A stretch of 60,723 bases of DNA from Xanthomonas cassavae CFBP 4642 (GCF_000454545.1 NZ_CM002139.1:2343926-2404648), one strand, 5' to 3'. Shown: positions 1 to 10,341, counted from the first letter of the stretch. Notes: generated by a model not told the origin, from the sequence alone. A program made the numbers and translations.

Positions 1-307
1 GGGCAATACCCCGAAAACATGCCGAAAACGGCAAAAAACCGGGGGGTTGAGCGCCCTCAGCGCGGCGGATGTGGCGTGTTTCGTTTTCCGGCTGCGTTGA
101 TCAGACCATCCTTTATGTTTCAAGGATGAACAGCGGACCGCCGCACACTCTCGATATTCGGATTTTCCGCAAAAAAACTGTTGATTTACCGGCGGCCGGC
201 TTGCTGCGGCAGCCTCTGTCACTGCTCCTGCAAGGCCACGCGTTTTGACTCAATGCGCCCGTCACTGGTCGCGATAACCGAGCGCGACCAGTGGGGCGTC
301 GAGCGCA
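1..307. other. Intergenic, no gene recognised
   Basis: I see no convincing coding sequence, RNA gene or clear terminator here. The short reading frames crossing it are compositionally like antisense shadows of GC-rich DNA. It lies 3' of the decayed chemoreceptor gene and runs off the left edge of the window. Confidence 0.5.
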
Positions 308-1576
308 TTATTGCGTGGGGGCCAGTGCACGCCCGCCGGCTGCAGGCGCTACGTTCATGGTGCTGCGCCTTGCAATGACGTGGGGCGCATCGGCCAGCGT
401 GAAGCGCGCCACTGCCTGGGCCAGCTGGCTTGCCTGATCTTCCATCGTGCATGCGGCCGCGGTCGCTTCATCCACCAGGGCCGCGTTCTGCTGGGTGGCC
501 TCATCCATCTGCGTGACGGCGAGATTGACCTGTTCGATGCCGGCCGACTGCCGGTGCGCCTGCTGCATGATGGCGGCGCACGGCACCACCACGCCCAGCG
601 CGAAGCGCTCCTGTGCCTTGCCGATCTGCAACGGCACATACGCACTGACGCTGCCGTCGGCATCGGGACTGAAATCCACCGAGTCCTTGCCGGCCTTGAT
701 CGCCTCCAGCATGCTGCGATGCCGTGCGTCGGTCACCGGCTTGCCGATGCGTGCGCCATCGCGCGAGGACAGCACCACGCTGGCGGGCGAGATCAGTTCG
801 ACATAACCGCTGCGCATCGGGCGCAGGGCACCCAGGCGCTGCTGCAAGGCGGCCAGCGCCACGTCCACGGTGACCGCGCCCAGGTATTTGCCGTCCTGCA
901 GGATCGGCGTGGACAGGGTGGTCATCAGCACGGTCTTGCCGCCGATCTTGTAGTCGTACGGTTCGGCCACGGTCTGGCGCAGCAGCGCACGCGGCTTGAG
1001 GTTCCAGTCGCCAAGGCCCGGGGTTTCGTAATCGGTGAGCGATTTGCGTACCAGCTTCTGGCCGTCGCGTCCCCAATAGGTCATGAAACGGCCGCTGGCG
1101 TCGTGGCCGGTGGCATTGGCGAAATCGCTGTCCTTGCCATCGAAGGCCTGGGTTTCTCACAAGGTGCCCATGCCCACCCATTCCGGATGGTCCAGCAGCT
1201 GGTCATGCACGATCGCCGCAGCAGTATCGCGGCTGAGGCTACAGTTGGCACGCTGCACCAGCAAGGTGGTGGCCAGCGATTGACCGGTGGTCAGTGCCTG
1301 CCCGAGGTCGCTGCCGATCTGCTCGGCCTGGTAGCGCGCGGCATTGTGCATCGTGGCCTGCGCCGAGGTGCTCAAGGCACGGCTGCTCTGTCAGTAGGTG
1401 ATGGCTGCGGTCAGGCCGAAGCACAGCGACGCGATGACCGCAGTACCGAACATCAGGCGGTGCGCCAGGCGTCCGCTGAAACGTGAGGGCGTGGAAGCGG
1501 AGGTCAGGGGCGTGGCCGCAGATGGGAGGAAAGATTCCGCCGAAGCGAAGGTGGTGCGCTTGGAACAGCGGATCAC
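308..1576 (-). pseudogene. Decayed methyl-accepting chemotaxis protein (Cache-type)
   Basis: Three open segments lie in one frame (1576-1391, 1375-1157, 1084-308), separated by two in-frame TGA codons at 1391-1393 and 1157-1159. The first segment has a membrane anchor (FGTAVIASLCFGLTAAITY). The last carries a Cache sensor half (YDYKIGGKTVLMTTLSTPI). After GVVVPCAAIMQQA the protein jumps directly to [20 protein letters not shown], which in the neighbouring receptors lies near the C terminus. The second membrane helix, HAMP and most of the signalling hairpin are therefore missing through an in-frame deletion. Both stops sit where tryptophan (TGG) would fit, which is inference. A functional receptor cannot be made; the first segment seems to start at GTG. 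Confidence 0.85.
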
Positions 1577-1577
1577 G

Positions 1578-1684
1578 CTACTGCGCAGCCTCCTGGCGGG
1601 CGCGGGCGGGGCTTGGAGCCTTCATGTACCGCTCGTACATTCCGGTTCCCGTCTACCGCCCACACCCGGCTGACGACTGCTCGC
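1578..1684 (+). repeat. Dispersed 107-bp repeat, copy A
   Basis: This 107-bp stretch matches the reverse complement of 4196-4302 over its full length with about 18 mismatches by hand alignment (about 83% identical). It contains a small GTAC-centred palindrome near 1625-1640. It sits between the 3' end of the sCache receptor gene and the 5' end of the decayed receptor gene, abutting the latter's start. I do not recognise it as a named element. Confidence 0.7.
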
Positions 1685-1702
1685 GGGGTTGGGGTGCCGT
1701 GC

Positions 1703-3877
1703 TCAGTGAGCCGCCAGGGCCACGCGCTTGGGTGCGCGCGTACCCGCAGTGGCGTGTGGTTGTGCCGTGGCCTCGATCCGGAAGATCGACACCGCATCGT
1801 CCAGTTGGCGTGCCTGCTGCTGCATCGCATTGGCTGCGGCGGTGGCTTCTTCCACCAATGCGGCGTTCTGCTGGGTGCTCTCATCCATCTGGGTGACGGT
1901 GAGGTTGACCTGCTCGATGCCGGCCGACTGCTCCTGCGAGGCGGCAGAAATCTCGCTCATGATGTCGGTGACGCGCTTCACCGAGGACACGATTTCGGCC
2001 ATGGTCTTGCCGGCCTGATCCACCAGTGCCGAGCCTTGCGCCACCTTGCCGACCGAATCGTCGATCAGGTGCTTGATCTCCTTGGCGGCGCCGGCCGAGC
2101 GCTGGGCGAGGGTACGCACTTCGCTGGCGACCACCGCAAAGCCACGACCCTGTTCGCCGGCGCGTGCCGCCTCCACTGCCGCATTGAGCGCCAGGATATT
2201 GGTCTGGAACGCGATGCCGTCGATCACGGAGATGATCTCGGCGATCTTCCTGGACGAGGTTTCGATGCCGGACATGGTGTCCACCACCTGGCTGACCACC
2301 TGGCCGCCCTGCGATGCGACGCTGGCTGCACCGATCGCCAACTGATTGGCCTGGCGCGCGCTTTCGGCGTTCTGCTTGACGGTGGAGGTAAGTTCCTCCA
2401 TCGAGGCGGCGGTTTCTTCCAGGTTGGCGGCCTGTTGCTCGGTGCGCTGCGACAGATCGTTGTTGCCGGCGGCGATTTCGCTGGCCGAGCCGGTGATGGA
2501 ACCGGCGGCCTGCTGGATGCGCCCGACGATGCCGGCCAGCTGCGTGGCGGTGGCGTTGGCATCGTCGCGCATGCGCGCAAACACGCCGTGGAACTGGCCT
2601 TCCATGCGCGCGGTGAGGTCGCCTTCGGCCAGCGCGGCCAGCAGCCCGGACAGCTTGCCCAGGTTGCGGTCGCTGACCTCCATCATCGCGTTGAGGTCGT
2701 TGATCATGCGCGCCGAATCGTGCTTGAAGCGCGTGGCATCGCCACGCTGGCTGAAGTCGCCTTCGGCGGCCGCCTGCGCCAGGCGCTTGATCTCGGTGTT
2801 GATCGCCAGCAGGCTGGCCTTGGCTGCGTCCATCGCTTCGTGCAGCACTGCGCGGGTGCCGGGCAGGCGCGCCGCATTGCGCGACAGATCGCCCTGCGCA
2901 TAGTCGTTGAGGATGCCGATGGCATCGACGATGGCATCCAGGTGCTCGAAGATCATGGTGTTGATGCCGCCGGCCAGCTCGCCGTACACGCCCGGGAAAT
3001 CGGTCGGCATGCGGTGGGTGACGTCGTCGCCGGCATGCATGTGCACCATTACCTTGGTCTGCGCCGAGAAGCGCTCCAGGGTGTGCACCATGTCGTCGGT
3101 GGCCTTGAGCATCTGGCCGATTTCATCGTTGCCGTGGGCGGCAGTGCGCACGCTCAGATCGCCGCGCGCCACGCCCTTGATCGCTGCCAGCGCACGTGCC
3201 ACCGGCTCCAGGATCGAGTTGCCGATCATCCAGCCGACCAACAGGTTGAGCAGCACCAGCACGCCGCCGGCCAGGGTCACGATGCCGGTGAACGCCAGCG
3301 CCTGCGACTGGGTGTCGTCCAGGTACACGCCGGTACCGATCACCCAGCCCCACGGCTTGTACAGCGCCGCGTACGAGGTCTTCTGCACCGGGTCTTTCTG
3401 GCCCGGCTTGGCCCAGGTGTAATCGACATAGCCGCCGCCGGCCTGCGCGGCGGTCACGAATGCCGGAAAGATGCGCTTGCCGTCCGGGCTGAGCACATCG
3501 GTCAATGGCTTGCCGTTGAGGTCCGGGCGGGTGGGATGCATCAGCATCACCGGCGCCTGGTCGGTGACGTAGATGTAGTCCACGCCACCGCGCGCGCGCA
3601 TGGTGGACAAGGTGTTCAACGCGGCCTTCTTGGCGGCGTCCACGTCCATCTCGCCTTTTTCGGCGCGCTCGGCGTAGCCGTTGACCACCGCGATCGCCAT
3701 TTCGATCTGACTCTTGAGGCCGTCGCGCCGCGTGTCGGTGAGATCAACGTACTGCATGCGTGCGGCAACGATGGCCAGCGCGATGATGCCCAGCGCCATC
3801 AGCGCGGTCTGGGCGAGAAACTTGCGCTTGAGCGGCACGTTGGCCAACGTCTTTGCGAGCGAGCTCTTGAACGTCAT
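1703..3877 (-). CDS. Methyl-accepting chemotaxis protein, sCache sensor
   Basis: A 724-residue inner-membrane chemoreceptor. Near the N terminus is a membrane helix ([16 protein letters not shown]). A periplasmic single-Cache domain follows ([17 protein letters not shown], then [16 protein letters not shown] near residue 190). A second helix near 200-225, HAMP segments with repeated GDLS/GDFS motifs, and the long signalling hairpin come next. The hairpin tip carries [20 protein letters not shown] and [20 protein letters not shown]. It would signal to CheA/CheW encoded upstream. The C terminus ends KRVALAAH, so unlike its two neighbours it lacks a W-x-E-F tail. I chose the ATG at 3877 ([11 protein letters not shown]) over the more upstream start because the latter adds an unlikely N-terminal leader. 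The ligand is unknown; sCache receptors often bind small organic acids. Confidence 0.9.
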   Translation of the reverse strand: MTFKSSLAKTLANVPLKRKFLAQTALMALGIIALAIVAARMQYVDLTDTRRDGLKSQIEMAIAVVNGYAERAEKGEMDVDAAKKAALNTLSTMRARGGVDYIYVTDQAPVMLMHPTRPDLNGKPLTDVLSPDGKRIFPAFVTAAQAGGGYVDYTWAKPGQKDPVQKTSYAALYKPWGWVIGTGVYLDDTQSQALAFTGIVTLAGGVLVLLNLLVGWMIGNSILEPVARALAAIKGVARGDLSVRTAAHGNDEIGQMLKATDDMVHTLERFSAQTKVMVHMHAGDDVTHRMPTDFPGVYGELAGGINTMIFEHLDAIVDAIGILNDYAQGDLSRNAARLPGTRAVLHEAMDAAKASLLAINTEIKRLAQAAAEGDFSQRGDATRFKHDSARMINDLNAMMEVSDRNLGKLSGLLAALAEGDLTARMEGQFHGVFARMRDDANATATQLAGIVGRIQQAAGSITGSASEIAAGNNDLSQRTEQQAANLEETAASMEELTSTVKQNAESARQANQLAIGAASVASQGGQVVSQVVDTMSGIETSSRKIAEIISVIDGIAFQTNILALNAAVEAARAGEQGRGFAVVASEVRTLAQRSAGAAKEIKHLIDDSVGKVAQGSALVDQAGKTMAEIVSSVKRVTDIMSEISAASQEQSAGIEQVNLTVTQMDESTQQNAALVEEATAAANAMQQQARQLDDAVSIFRIEATAQPHATAGTRAPKRVALAAH

Positions 3878-3918
3878 GACAGGTATCCAGCAAAGGGAAT
3901 GTGACCGGGATAAGTCGA

Positions 3919-3945
3919 ATAGCGACCTGAAGAGAGAAAGGTTGA
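3919..3945 (-). promoter_or_regulatory. Weak sigma-28-like promoter of sCache receptor gene
   Basis: Read on the minus strand this is TCAA, 15 bases, then GTCGCTAT, ending about 40 bp before the ATG. The -35 element and spacing match the three better sites in this window, but the -10 element agrees with GCCGATAA at only five of eight positions. Confidence 0.35.
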
Positions 3946-4195
3946 GCATTGGGCGACGCAAGGTGTGCTAGCGCCGCGCACCGGTTGCGGAAGACGGCGC
4001 CGCGCCTTGGTGCCACCACGACCTGAGCCGCAGGCTTGGCTGACGCAAGGCCAGCGCGCACGGCGGCACACGCACGACTGGCGGCAGCGCAGCGATGCGT
4101 CAGAGCGCCGGCGTGGGGCTGGCGATGATTGCGGTGGTGGCAGTGCGGCCGGGTGGGTCGGGCCGGAATGCGCTTAGAGGGGCTAACAGAACGTA

Positions 4196-4302
4196 GCGAG
4201 CAGTCGTCAGGTGGGTGTGGGCGGCGCGCAGGAACCGGAGTGTACGAGTGGTACATGAGGATTCCGAGCACCGACCGCGCCCGCCTGACGGCTGCGCAGT
4301 AG
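4196..4302 (-). repeat. Dispersed 107-bp repeat, copy B (inverted)
   Basis: Inverted partner of 1578-1684 and the same length. It includes GTAC-GAGTG-GTAC, a short palindrome that could form a hairpin. It lies just 3' of the orphan four-helix-bundle gene. The two copies bracket the sCache receptor gene in opposite orientation. A transcription-end or REP-like role is possible but not shown. Confidence 0.7.
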
Positions 4303-4317
4303 TTCTGATAGCCGCTC

Positions 4318-4851
4318 TTAGTGACGCGGTGGCTTGCCGTTGCTGGCCACCGAGGCCTGCAGATTCTGCAGTTCGGTCCACAGCACCTGGCGGGTATCGC
4401 CGGCATGGCCCAACGACAGGGCCTGGGCGTCGTGCAGATCGCCGGCATGCAGGGCGCGGTTGGCCTGGCGGTGCTGCGCCAGGTAGTGGCCAAGCTGCTG
4501 TTGCACTACGGCGAACTGGCGGGCCTGCTCGCCGCGCGGCGCGGTGGCCTGGAAGTACCCGGCGTGCCGGGCGATGCGTTGACGCAGGTTGCCCAGGCGT
4601 TCGTCGTAGGCCTGCACCTGTGCCGGGTCATGCGAGGCGGCGAGCTGGGCACGCTGCTCTTCGCGCAGCTGCACCAGATCGACGGCCAGCGACTGCAGTG
4701 CCGTAACCGGCACGCTGTCCAGCAGAACCGATACCGGCGCGGCCGGCGCCGCGAGCGAGGGCGGCATCGAGGCACCGGCTGCCAGCAAGGCAACGGCAAA
4801 TACGGCAGCCAGCAGCGGGCGAGCGGAGCGGATGGAATTGGCGATGTGCAT
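4318..4851 (-). CDS. Secreted orphan four-helix-bundle sensor protein
   Basis: A 177-residue protein with a Sec-type signal peptide (SARPLLAAVFAVALLAAGA, with cleavage plausible after the following SLAAPA) and then only helices. Segments such as LVQLREEQRAQLAASHDPAQ, NRALHAGDLHDAQALSL and LWTELQNLQ align by eye with the periplasmic four-helix-bundle domain of the receptor at 7893-10172 ([42 protein letters not shown]). It has no second membrane helix, HAMP or signalling domain, so it looks like a free periplasmic sensor module. The ATG at 4851 follows AAGGAAG at good spacing; a longer frame upstream is less likely. A sigma-28-like promoter precedes it, tying it to flagellar expression. It might bind ligand for, or compete with, a receptor; the function is inferred. 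Confidence 0.75.
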   Translation of the reverse strand: MHIANSIRSARPLLAAVFAVALLAAGASMPPSLAAPAAPVSVLLDSVPVTALQSLAVDLVQLREEQRAQLAASHDPAQVQAYDERLGNLRQRIARHAGYFQATAPRGEQARQFAVVQQQLGHYLAQHRQANRALHAGDLHDAQALSLGHAGDTRQVLWTELQNLQASVASNGKPPRH

Positions 4852-4900
4852 GCGGACTTCCTTCAACCTGGCGCGGGCAGTGGGGCCCTCAGTGCTGGTT

Positions 4901-4927
4901 GTATCGGCCGCATGTGCTTGCGCTTGA
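4901..4927 (-). promoter_or_regulatory. Sigma-28 (FliA)-type promoter of orphan sensor gene
   Basis: Minus-strand TCAA-N15-GCCGATAC, compared with the family consensus TAAA-N15-GCCGATAA. The -10 matches at seven of eight positions and the spacing is exactly 15. Transcription would start about 40 bp before the ATG at 4851. Confidence 0.65.
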
Positions 4928-5018
4928 TCATTTTTCGACCAGCGGCAATAGCCGGGGGCTAGCGCCCGGTGGTGAGGCAGGGCATCGCGCGGATGGGGAT
5001 GCACTGGGCAAGATGGAA

Positions 5019-5043
5019 AGCGCCCCGGCTGCCCCGGGGCGCT
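5019..5043 (-). terminator. Hairpin terminator after CHASE3 receptor gene
   Basis: A perfect 10-bp stem AGCGCCCCGG / CCGGGGCGCT with a 5-base loop lies 57 bp beyond the stop codon at 5100. On the minus strand it is followed by TTTCCATCTT, a modest T-rich tail. Confidence 0.55.
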
Positions 5044-5099
5044 GCTGCGGCGTACTGCGCAGGTCGGTCGCTGCGCTTTGATCAGCGAGGGGTCTCTGC

Positions 5100-7364
5100 T
5101 CAGAATTCGCGCCAGCTCGCCTCGTTGTCGGCTGCTGCCACCAGCGTCGGCGCGGCCACCACGACGGCGCGCGGGGCGGGCCTGTGCGCGGCCGAGGCCG
5201 GGCTGCGGGCTGGGTCTGAGGTCTTGACGCTGGCCAGACGTTGCGGCGCGGCACGGACTGCGGACCGCGGCGCCGTTGCGTTGGTCTCGATCCTGAAGAT
5301 CGACACCGCATCGGCAAGCTGCCCGGCTTGTTCTTCCATGGCACGCGCCGCAGCGGTGGCCTCCTCCACCAGCGCAGCGTTCTGCTGGGTGGTCTCGTCC
5401 ATCTGCGTCACGCTCTGGTTGACCTGTTCGATGCCGGCAGACTGTTCCTGCGAGGCCGCGGAGATCTCGCCCATGATGTCGGTCACGCGCTGCACCGAGC
5501 TGACGATGTCCTTCATCGTCAGGCCTGCCTGGTCGACCAGCGCGGAGCCTTCGGCGACACGACTGACCGAATCGTCGATCAGGCCCTTGATCTCCTTGGC
5601 GGCATTGGCCGAGCGCTGCGCCAGTGTGCGCACCTCGCTGGCCACGACCGCAAAGCCGCGGCCCTGCTCGCCGGCGCGTGCCGCTTCCACCGCCGCGTTC
5701 AAGGCCAGGATATTGGTCTGGAAGGCGATGCCGTCGATGACGGTGATGATGTCGGCGATCTTTCTGGACGAGGCTTCGATGCCGGTCATGGTGTCCACGA
5801 CCTGGCCGACCACGTGGCCGCCCTGCGAGGCCACGGTGGCGGCGCTGGCGGCAAGCTGGTTGGCCTGGCGTGCGCTTTCGGCGTTCTGCCTGACGGTGGA
5901 GGTGAGCTCCTCCATCGAGGCGGCGGTTTCTTCCAGGCTGGCGGCCTGCTGCTCGGTGCGCTGCGACAGATCCTGATTGCCGGCGGCGATTTCACTGGAG
6001 GCGGCGTTGATGCTGATTGCCGCGGTCTGGATGCGGCCAACGATGTCGGCCAGCTGCGTAGCCGTTCCGTTGGCATCGTCGCGCATGCGTGCGAACACGC
6101 CGTGGAAGTCGCCATGCATACGCGCAGTGAGGTCGCCAGCGGCAATCGACTGCAACAGCGTGGATAGCGATTCCAGGTTGCCGTGCGCCGTCGCCATCAA
6201 GCGATTGAGGCTCTCGACCATGCCGCGGAAGTCGTACTGGAAGCGTTCGGCATCGCCACGCTGGCTGAAGTCGCCGGCAGCGGCCGCGCTCGCCAGCTGG
6301 TTGATCTCGCAGTTGATCGCACTCAGGTTCTGCTTGACGGTTTCCATCGTCTGGGTGAGCGCAGCCTTTTCGCCCGGCAGTGCGGTCATGTCTTCGCTGA
6401 AATCGCCGATCGCATAGCGGCCCATGATCCGCATCAGGCTGTCCTGCACGGTCAGGTGCGCCGCCACCAGCGCGTTACTGTCGCGGACCATGCGGCCGTA
6501 ATCGCCCGGGAAGGCGCTGCCATCCATGCGGTAGCTGATCTGGCCCGCGTCGTGACGCTTGGCCATCTCCGCCTGCGCGGCCAGCACCGCCTGCAGCTGG
6601 GTCTGCATCTTGTCCATGCTGATCAGCAGGCGGCCGGTTTCGTCTTGCGACTGCGTGTCGATGGCGTTGTCCAGCTTGCCGGATGCGATGGCATCGGCCA
6701 CGCTCATCGCCTGGCCCATGCGCTTGAGCAATTGGCGGCGAATCATCACGCCCATGCCGACAGCGACCAGGATGGCAAGCAGGCTGCCGAACATGATCGA
6801 CAGTTTGCTTTTCGTACGCGCCGCCTCCAGCGCCTGCGAATGCTTGGTCAGCAGTTGCTCTTCTTCGTTCTTGAAATCGCCGACGACGCTGCGGAGCACG
6901 CCCATCGCTGCGCGGTCGCGGCCTTCGCTGAAGACGCTGGCGATCCGCTCGCGGTTGTCGGTACTTTCGCGGATGGCGATGATGCCTTTCTCGGTGTCGA
7001 GCAGTTTTGTGTAGGCGGCCTCCAGCTTGTCCAGACGCGCCTGCTGCACCGGGTTATCTGCGGTCAGCTGCTTGGCATCGGCAAAGTTCTTCTGGAAGCC
7101 CTTCTGGCCGTTTTCGAAAGGCTGCAGGTGTTCCTGCTTTCCGGACAGCAGGTAGCCGCGCGCACCGGTTTCGATATTCAGCGCCTGGGTCAGCATCGCA
7201 TCGCCGGTGGCAATCACCTTGAACGTATGTTCGTTGATCGCGACGGCGTCCTGCAGGGTGGCCTGATTTTTCAGGCTCGTGCCGCCGACGGCCAGCATCA
7301 CCAGGACAACGGCACCGAAGCCGATGATCAATTGCGCAGAGATCGAAAGATTCTTGGTTTTCAT
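5100..7364 (-). CDS. Methyl-accepting chemotaxis protein, CHASE3-like sensor
   Basis: A 754-residue chemoreceptor. The N-terminal membrane helix ([17 protein letters not shown]) is followed by a helical periplasmic domain resembling CHASE3 ([20 protein letters not shown]). A second helix ([18 protein letters not shown]) leads into HAMP repeats and a full signalling hairpin with the conserved [20 protein letters not shown] tip. The protein ends in SWREF, matching the xWxxF-type tail that in enteric receptors tethers the CheR methyltransferase and CheB methylesterase. The ATG at 7364 is preceded by GAAAGG; the longer upstream frame reads through non-conserved sequence. A sigma-28-type site lies about 200 bp upstream. 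The signal sensed is unknown. Confidence 0.9.
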   Translation of the reverse strand: MKTKNLSISAQLIIGFGAVVLVMLAVGGTSLKNQATLQDAVAINEHTFKVIATGDAMLTQALNIETGARGYLLSGKQEHLQPFENGQKGFQKNFADAKQLTADNPVQQARLDKLEAAYTKLLDTEKGIIAIRESTDNRERIASVFSEGRDRAAMGVLRSVVGDFKNEEEQLLTKHSQALEAARTKSKLSIMFGSLLAILVAVGMGVMIRRQLLKRMGQAMSVADAIASGKLDNAIDTQSQDETGRLLISMDKMQTQLQAVLAAQAEMAKRHDAGQISYRMDGSAFPGDYGRMVRDSNALVAAHLTVQDSLMRIMGRYAIGDFSEDMTALPGEKAALTQTMETVKQNLSAINCEINQLASAAAAGDFSQRGDAERFQYDFRGMVESLNRLMATAHGNLESLSTLLQSIAAGDLTARMHGDFHGVFARMRDDANGTATQLADIVGRIQTAAISINAASSEIAAGNQDLSQRTEQQAASLEETAASMEELTSTVRQNAESARQANQLAASAATVASQGGHVVGQVVDTMTGIEASSRKIADIITVIDGIAFQTNILALNAAVEAARAGEQGRGFAVVASEVRTLAQRSANAAKEIKGLIDDSVSRVAEGSALVDQAGLTMKDIVSSVQRVTDIMGEISAASQEQSAGIEQVNQSVTQMDETTQQNAALVEEATAAARAMEEQAGQLADAVSIFRIETNATAPRSAVRAAPQRLASVKTSDPARSPASAAHRPAPRAVVVAAPTLVAAADNEASWREF

Positions 7365-7562
7365 TGCGTGCGGGCCTTTCAAGTGGAAGGGCGGAGCAGG
7401 TCCAAGCAACTGCACAATTTGACCTGCGGTGGACGATTGGCGTGGAGTGATTGGTCGGCAAGAGCCATCACGCACTTGCCAGGAAGAGCAGGCCGGTTGG
7501 GCTTGCCAGGAACGTGTATGGCCTCTGATGCCGGCAGCAGCGTGCGCCAGGCGCCAATTCCA

Positions 7563-7589
7563 TTAACGGCGCTGGCCTTGTTCACTTGA
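7563..7589 (-). promoter_or_regulatory. Sigma-28 (FliA)-type promoter of CHASE3 receptor gene
   Basis: Minus-strand TCAA-N15-GCCGTTAA. The -10 differs from GCCGATAA at one position and the 15-bp spacing equals that of the sites at 4901 and 17058. It would give a 5' leader of about 190 nt. A poorer alternative, CAAG-N15-GCCGACCA, lies closer at about 7451-7477. Confidence 0.6.
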
Positions 7590-7858
7590 CGTGCACATGT
7601 CTAAATTCGGAATTTGTTCAGCACTTCATAAGTTTCGACGCGCATGAGTCCGCCAAGACTGAGTTCTTGCCGCAAGCAGCCAGGCCGCACGCGCGGATGA
7701 AGCATGTGCCAATGCCGGGATCTCGCGGGCAGGCTGACAGCGGGCTGCGGCCCACTACATGCGCAAGTGGATTCCGGCCGCTGACAGTGGTCGCGTGGCA
7801 GATACGTGCGCGCACAATCGCACAGCGCCCGACATCGCTCCCGGGGCCTGCGCATGGA

Positions 7859-7876
7859 GGCTGCGCAAACGCAGCC
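7859..7876 (-). terminator. Short hairpin after four-helix-bundle receptor gene
   Basis: A perfect 7-bp stem GGCTGCG / CGCAGCC with a 4-base loop starts 17 bp past the stop codon of the receptor ending at 7893. It lacks a T-tract, so intrinsic termination is uncertain. Confidence 0.3.
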
Positions 7877-7892
7877 GATCAAACCGCTTGCG

Positions 7893-10172
7893 TCAGAACT
7901 CGTGCCAGCTGGTGTCACCATTGGACGCGGCTGCCAGCGACGGGCGTGCGGCCACGCGTGCCTTGGCTGCGGTGGCAGCCGAAGCCGCAGCGGATGTGGC
8001 GGCAGCTTTTTTCACCGGCCTTACCGGCTTCACCGGCGTCGGCGCAATGCGTGCCGGTGCCATCGTCACCGCATGCGCGGCCTGCAGCTTGAAGATCGAG
8101 ACGGCGTCGGACAACTGGCCGGCCTGGTCTTCCATTGCACGGGCAGCGGCAGTGGCTTCTTCCACCAGCGCAGCGTTCTGCTGGGTGGCTTCGTCCATCT
8201 GCGTCACGGTCAGGTTGACCTGCTCGATACCGGTCGATTGTTCCTGCGAGGCGGCGGAGATCTCGCCCATGATGTCGGTCACGCGCTGCACGCTGGCCAC
8301 GATGTCGGCCATGGTCTTGCCGGCCTGGTCCACCAGCAACGAGCCTTCGGCGACCTTGCCGACCGAGTCGTCGATCAGGTGCTTGATCTCCTTGGCCGCG
8401 CCGGCCGAGCGTTGGGCGAGGGTACGCACTTCGCTGGCCACCACCGCAAAGCCGCGGCCTTGCTCGCCGGCACGTGCTGCTTCCACCGCGGCATTCAAGG
8501 CCAGGATGTTGGTCTGGAACGCGATGCCGTCGATGACGGAGATGATCTCGGCGATCTTCTTCGACGCGACCTCGATGCCGGACATGGTGGTGACCACCTG
8601 CGCCACCACCGCGCCGCCCTGCGAGGCGACCGAGGCGGCGCCGATCGCCAGCTGGTTGGCCTGGCGCGCGTGTTCGGCATTCTGCTTGACGGTGGAGGTG
8701 AGCTCTTCCATCGAGGCGGCGGTTTCCTCCAGATTGGCCGCCTGTTGTTCGGTGCGCTGCGACAGATCCTGGTTGCCGGCGGCGATTTCGCTGGCGGCGG
8801 TATTGATCGAAGTGGTGGCGTGCTGGATGCGTCCGACGATGCTAGAGAGCTGTTCGGTGGTGGCATTGGCATCGTCACGCATCTGCGCGAACACACCGTG
8901 GAACTGGCCGTGCATGCGCTCGCTCAGATCGCCGGCGGCAATGGCCTGCAGCACCTTGGATAGCGAGGCCAGGTTGGCATCGGCGGTGGCCATCAGCTGA
9001 TTGAGGCTGTCCACCATGGCGTGGAAATCGTACTGGAAGCGCTGCGCATCGCCGCGCACGCCGAAATCGCCATTGGCCGCGGCCTGCGCCAGCGTCTTGA
9101 TCTCGCGGTTCATCGCCGAGAGGTTCGCCTTGACGGTATCCATGGTGTCGCTGAGCACGGCCTTTTCGCCGGGCAAACGCTGCATGTCCTGGCTCAGGTC
9201 GCCGATGGCATAGCGCGACATGATCTGCGCCAGGCTGGTCTGCACGGTGACATGCGCGCCGACCAGGCTGTTGGTGTCGTGCACCATCGTGCCGAAATCG
9301 CCGGGAAATGCCTGCGGGTCCATGCGGTAGCTGATCTGGCCGGCATCATGGCGTTGTGCCATCTCCGACTGCGCAGCCAGCACGGCCTGCAGCTGATGCT
9401 GCATGTCCTGCATGCTCGCCAGCAGCTGCCCGGCTTCGTCGCGACTATCGACCTGGATGGTGTTGTCCAGCTTGCCGCGGGCAATGGCCCCGGCCACGCG
9501 GGTGGCGCGGCCGAGCGGGCCGGCGATGCTGCGGGCGATGAACCAGCCGGCAAAGGCCGCCAGCAGGACCGCCAGCGCCATTGCCGCAATCATCACCTTC
9601 ACCGAGCGCTGGTAGGTGGCCTCGGCGGAGGCGATCTCATCGTTCATGTGCGCGGTATTGAACTTGGTCAGTTCCACCAGCTTGGCGAACAGGTCGCGCC
9701 GCGCCGGCCGCGATTGCTCGTCGGACACGCTGGTTGCGGTGACCACATCCCCGGCACGCACGGCGGCACTGAGCGCAGCATTGGCCTTGTAGTAATCGGC
9801 CAGCTTCTGTTTGACCTCGCCATACAGCTCGGCCTCCTTGCCGGGCGTGGTGGTCTTGGCATAGGCGCTCTGCGCCGCATCGACGTCGGCACGCGCCTTG
9901 TCCATGCGTTCGAAATAATTCTGCACCGCCTTCGGATCGTCGGCATGTGCCAGCTGGGCGAGTTCGTAGGTGCGGAATTCGCCCAGCAACGCGCGCATTT
10001 CGCTCAGCTGCTGCACCGCCGGCGCCCACACGTTGCCGATCTCGCGCAACAGGTGGGCGCTCGACTGCATGCGCGCCAGCGCAAACACGCCCAGGCTCAA
10101 GGTGATCAATGCGGTGAAGGAAAACGCCACGGCCAACTTGCGGGCAACGGCAAGATTACGGAACCAGTTCAT
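7893..10172 (-). CDS. Methyl-accepting chemotaxis protein, four-helix-bundle sensor
   Basis: A 759-residue chemoreceptor. The membrane helix [18 protein letters not shown] precedes a periplasmic four-helix-bundle (4HB_MCP type) domain of roughly residues 35-185. A second helix ([19 protein letters not shown]), HAMP repeats with [15 protein letters not shown], and the signalling hairpin follow. It ends TSWHEF, an xWxxF tail likely used for CheR/CheB docking. The ATG at 10172 ([12 protein letters not shown]) follows GAGAAG; the upstream extension in frame has no receptor-like features. Its periplasmic domain is the closest relative in this window of the secreted orphan protein at 4318-4851. No good sigma-28 site was found directly upstream. 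Confidence 0.9.
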   Translation of the reverse strand: MNWFRNLAVARKLAVAFSFTALITLSLGVFALARMQSSAHLLREIGNVWAPAVQQLSEMRALLGEFRTYELAQLAHADDPKAVQNYFERMDKARADVDAAQSAYAKTTTPGKEAELYGEVKQKLADYYKANAALSAAVRAGDVVTATSVSDEQSRPARRDLFAKLVELTKFNTAHMNDEIASAEATYQRSVKVMIAAMALAVLLAAFAGWFIARSIAGPLGRATRVAGAIARGKLDNTIQVDSRDEAGQLLASMQDMQHQLQAVLAAQSEMAQRHDAGQISYRMDPQAFPGDFGTMVHDTNSLVGAHVTVQTSLAQIMSRYAIGDLSQDMQRLPGEKAVLSDTMDTVKANLSAMNREIKTLAQAAANGDFGVRGDAQRFQYDFHAMVDSLNQLMATADANLASLSKVLQAIAAGDLSERMHGQFHGVFAQMRDDANATTEQLSSIVGRIQHATTSINTAASEIAAGNQDLSQRTEQQAANLEETAASMEELTSTVKQNAEHARQANQLAIGAASVASQGGAVVAQVVTTMSGIEVASKKIAEIISVIDGIAFQTNILALNAAVEAARAGEQGRGFAVVASEVRTLAQRSAGAAKEIKHLIDDSVGKVAEGSLLVDQAGKTMADIVASVQRVTDIMGEISAASQEQSTGIEQVNLTVTQMDEATQQNAALVEEATAAARAMEDQAGQLSDAVSIFKLQAAHAVTMAPARIAPTPVKPVRPVKKAAATSAAASAATAAKARVAARPSLAAASNGDTSWHEF

Positions 10173-10315
10173 AGCGGTCTTCTCGCGTTGCAGAGAACGA
10201 CTGGCCTCGTGGGCGCCGGTCAGTGGTTGGGCGAATGACGATGGCAGAGTCGAAAGATCCGGACAAAGGGGCAGAATCTCCCGCCGGTCGTGTCGGGTCG
10301 GACGGGTGTTGCTGA

Positions 10316-10341
10316 CGCCGGCAGTCCCCATACTGCCGGCG
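10316..10341. terminator. Strong hairpin between cheA and receptor gene
   Basis: A perfect 10-bp stem CGCCGGCAGT / ACTGCCGGCG with a 6-base loop, in the gap between cheA and the downstream receptor gene. There is no T-tract on the minus strand. It could end the cheA transcript or be a structured leader of the receptor mRNA. Confidence 0.4.

Larger units (their letters stand above)
7365..7892. other. Intergenic region between two receptor genes
   Basis: About 530 bp without a recognisable gene; reading frames here resemble shadows. It holds the sigma-28-type site at 7563-7589 and, close to 7893, a small hairpin. The roughly 200-bp leader between that promoter and the receptor start has no feature I could identify. 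Confidence 0.5.

Noticed and set aside
1157..1393. TGA codons in the decayed receptor as recoded (selenocysteine or Trp) codons
   Set aside because: Other genes in the window use TGA as normal stops, no SECIS-like structure was seen, and the same gene also carries a large internal deletion.
1613..3904. A 763-codon plus-strand open frame opposite the sCache receptor
   Set aside because: Its translation is His/Gly/Arg-rich with no recognisable domain, and it exactly shadows a conserved receptor gene; such frames are common in GC-rich DNA.
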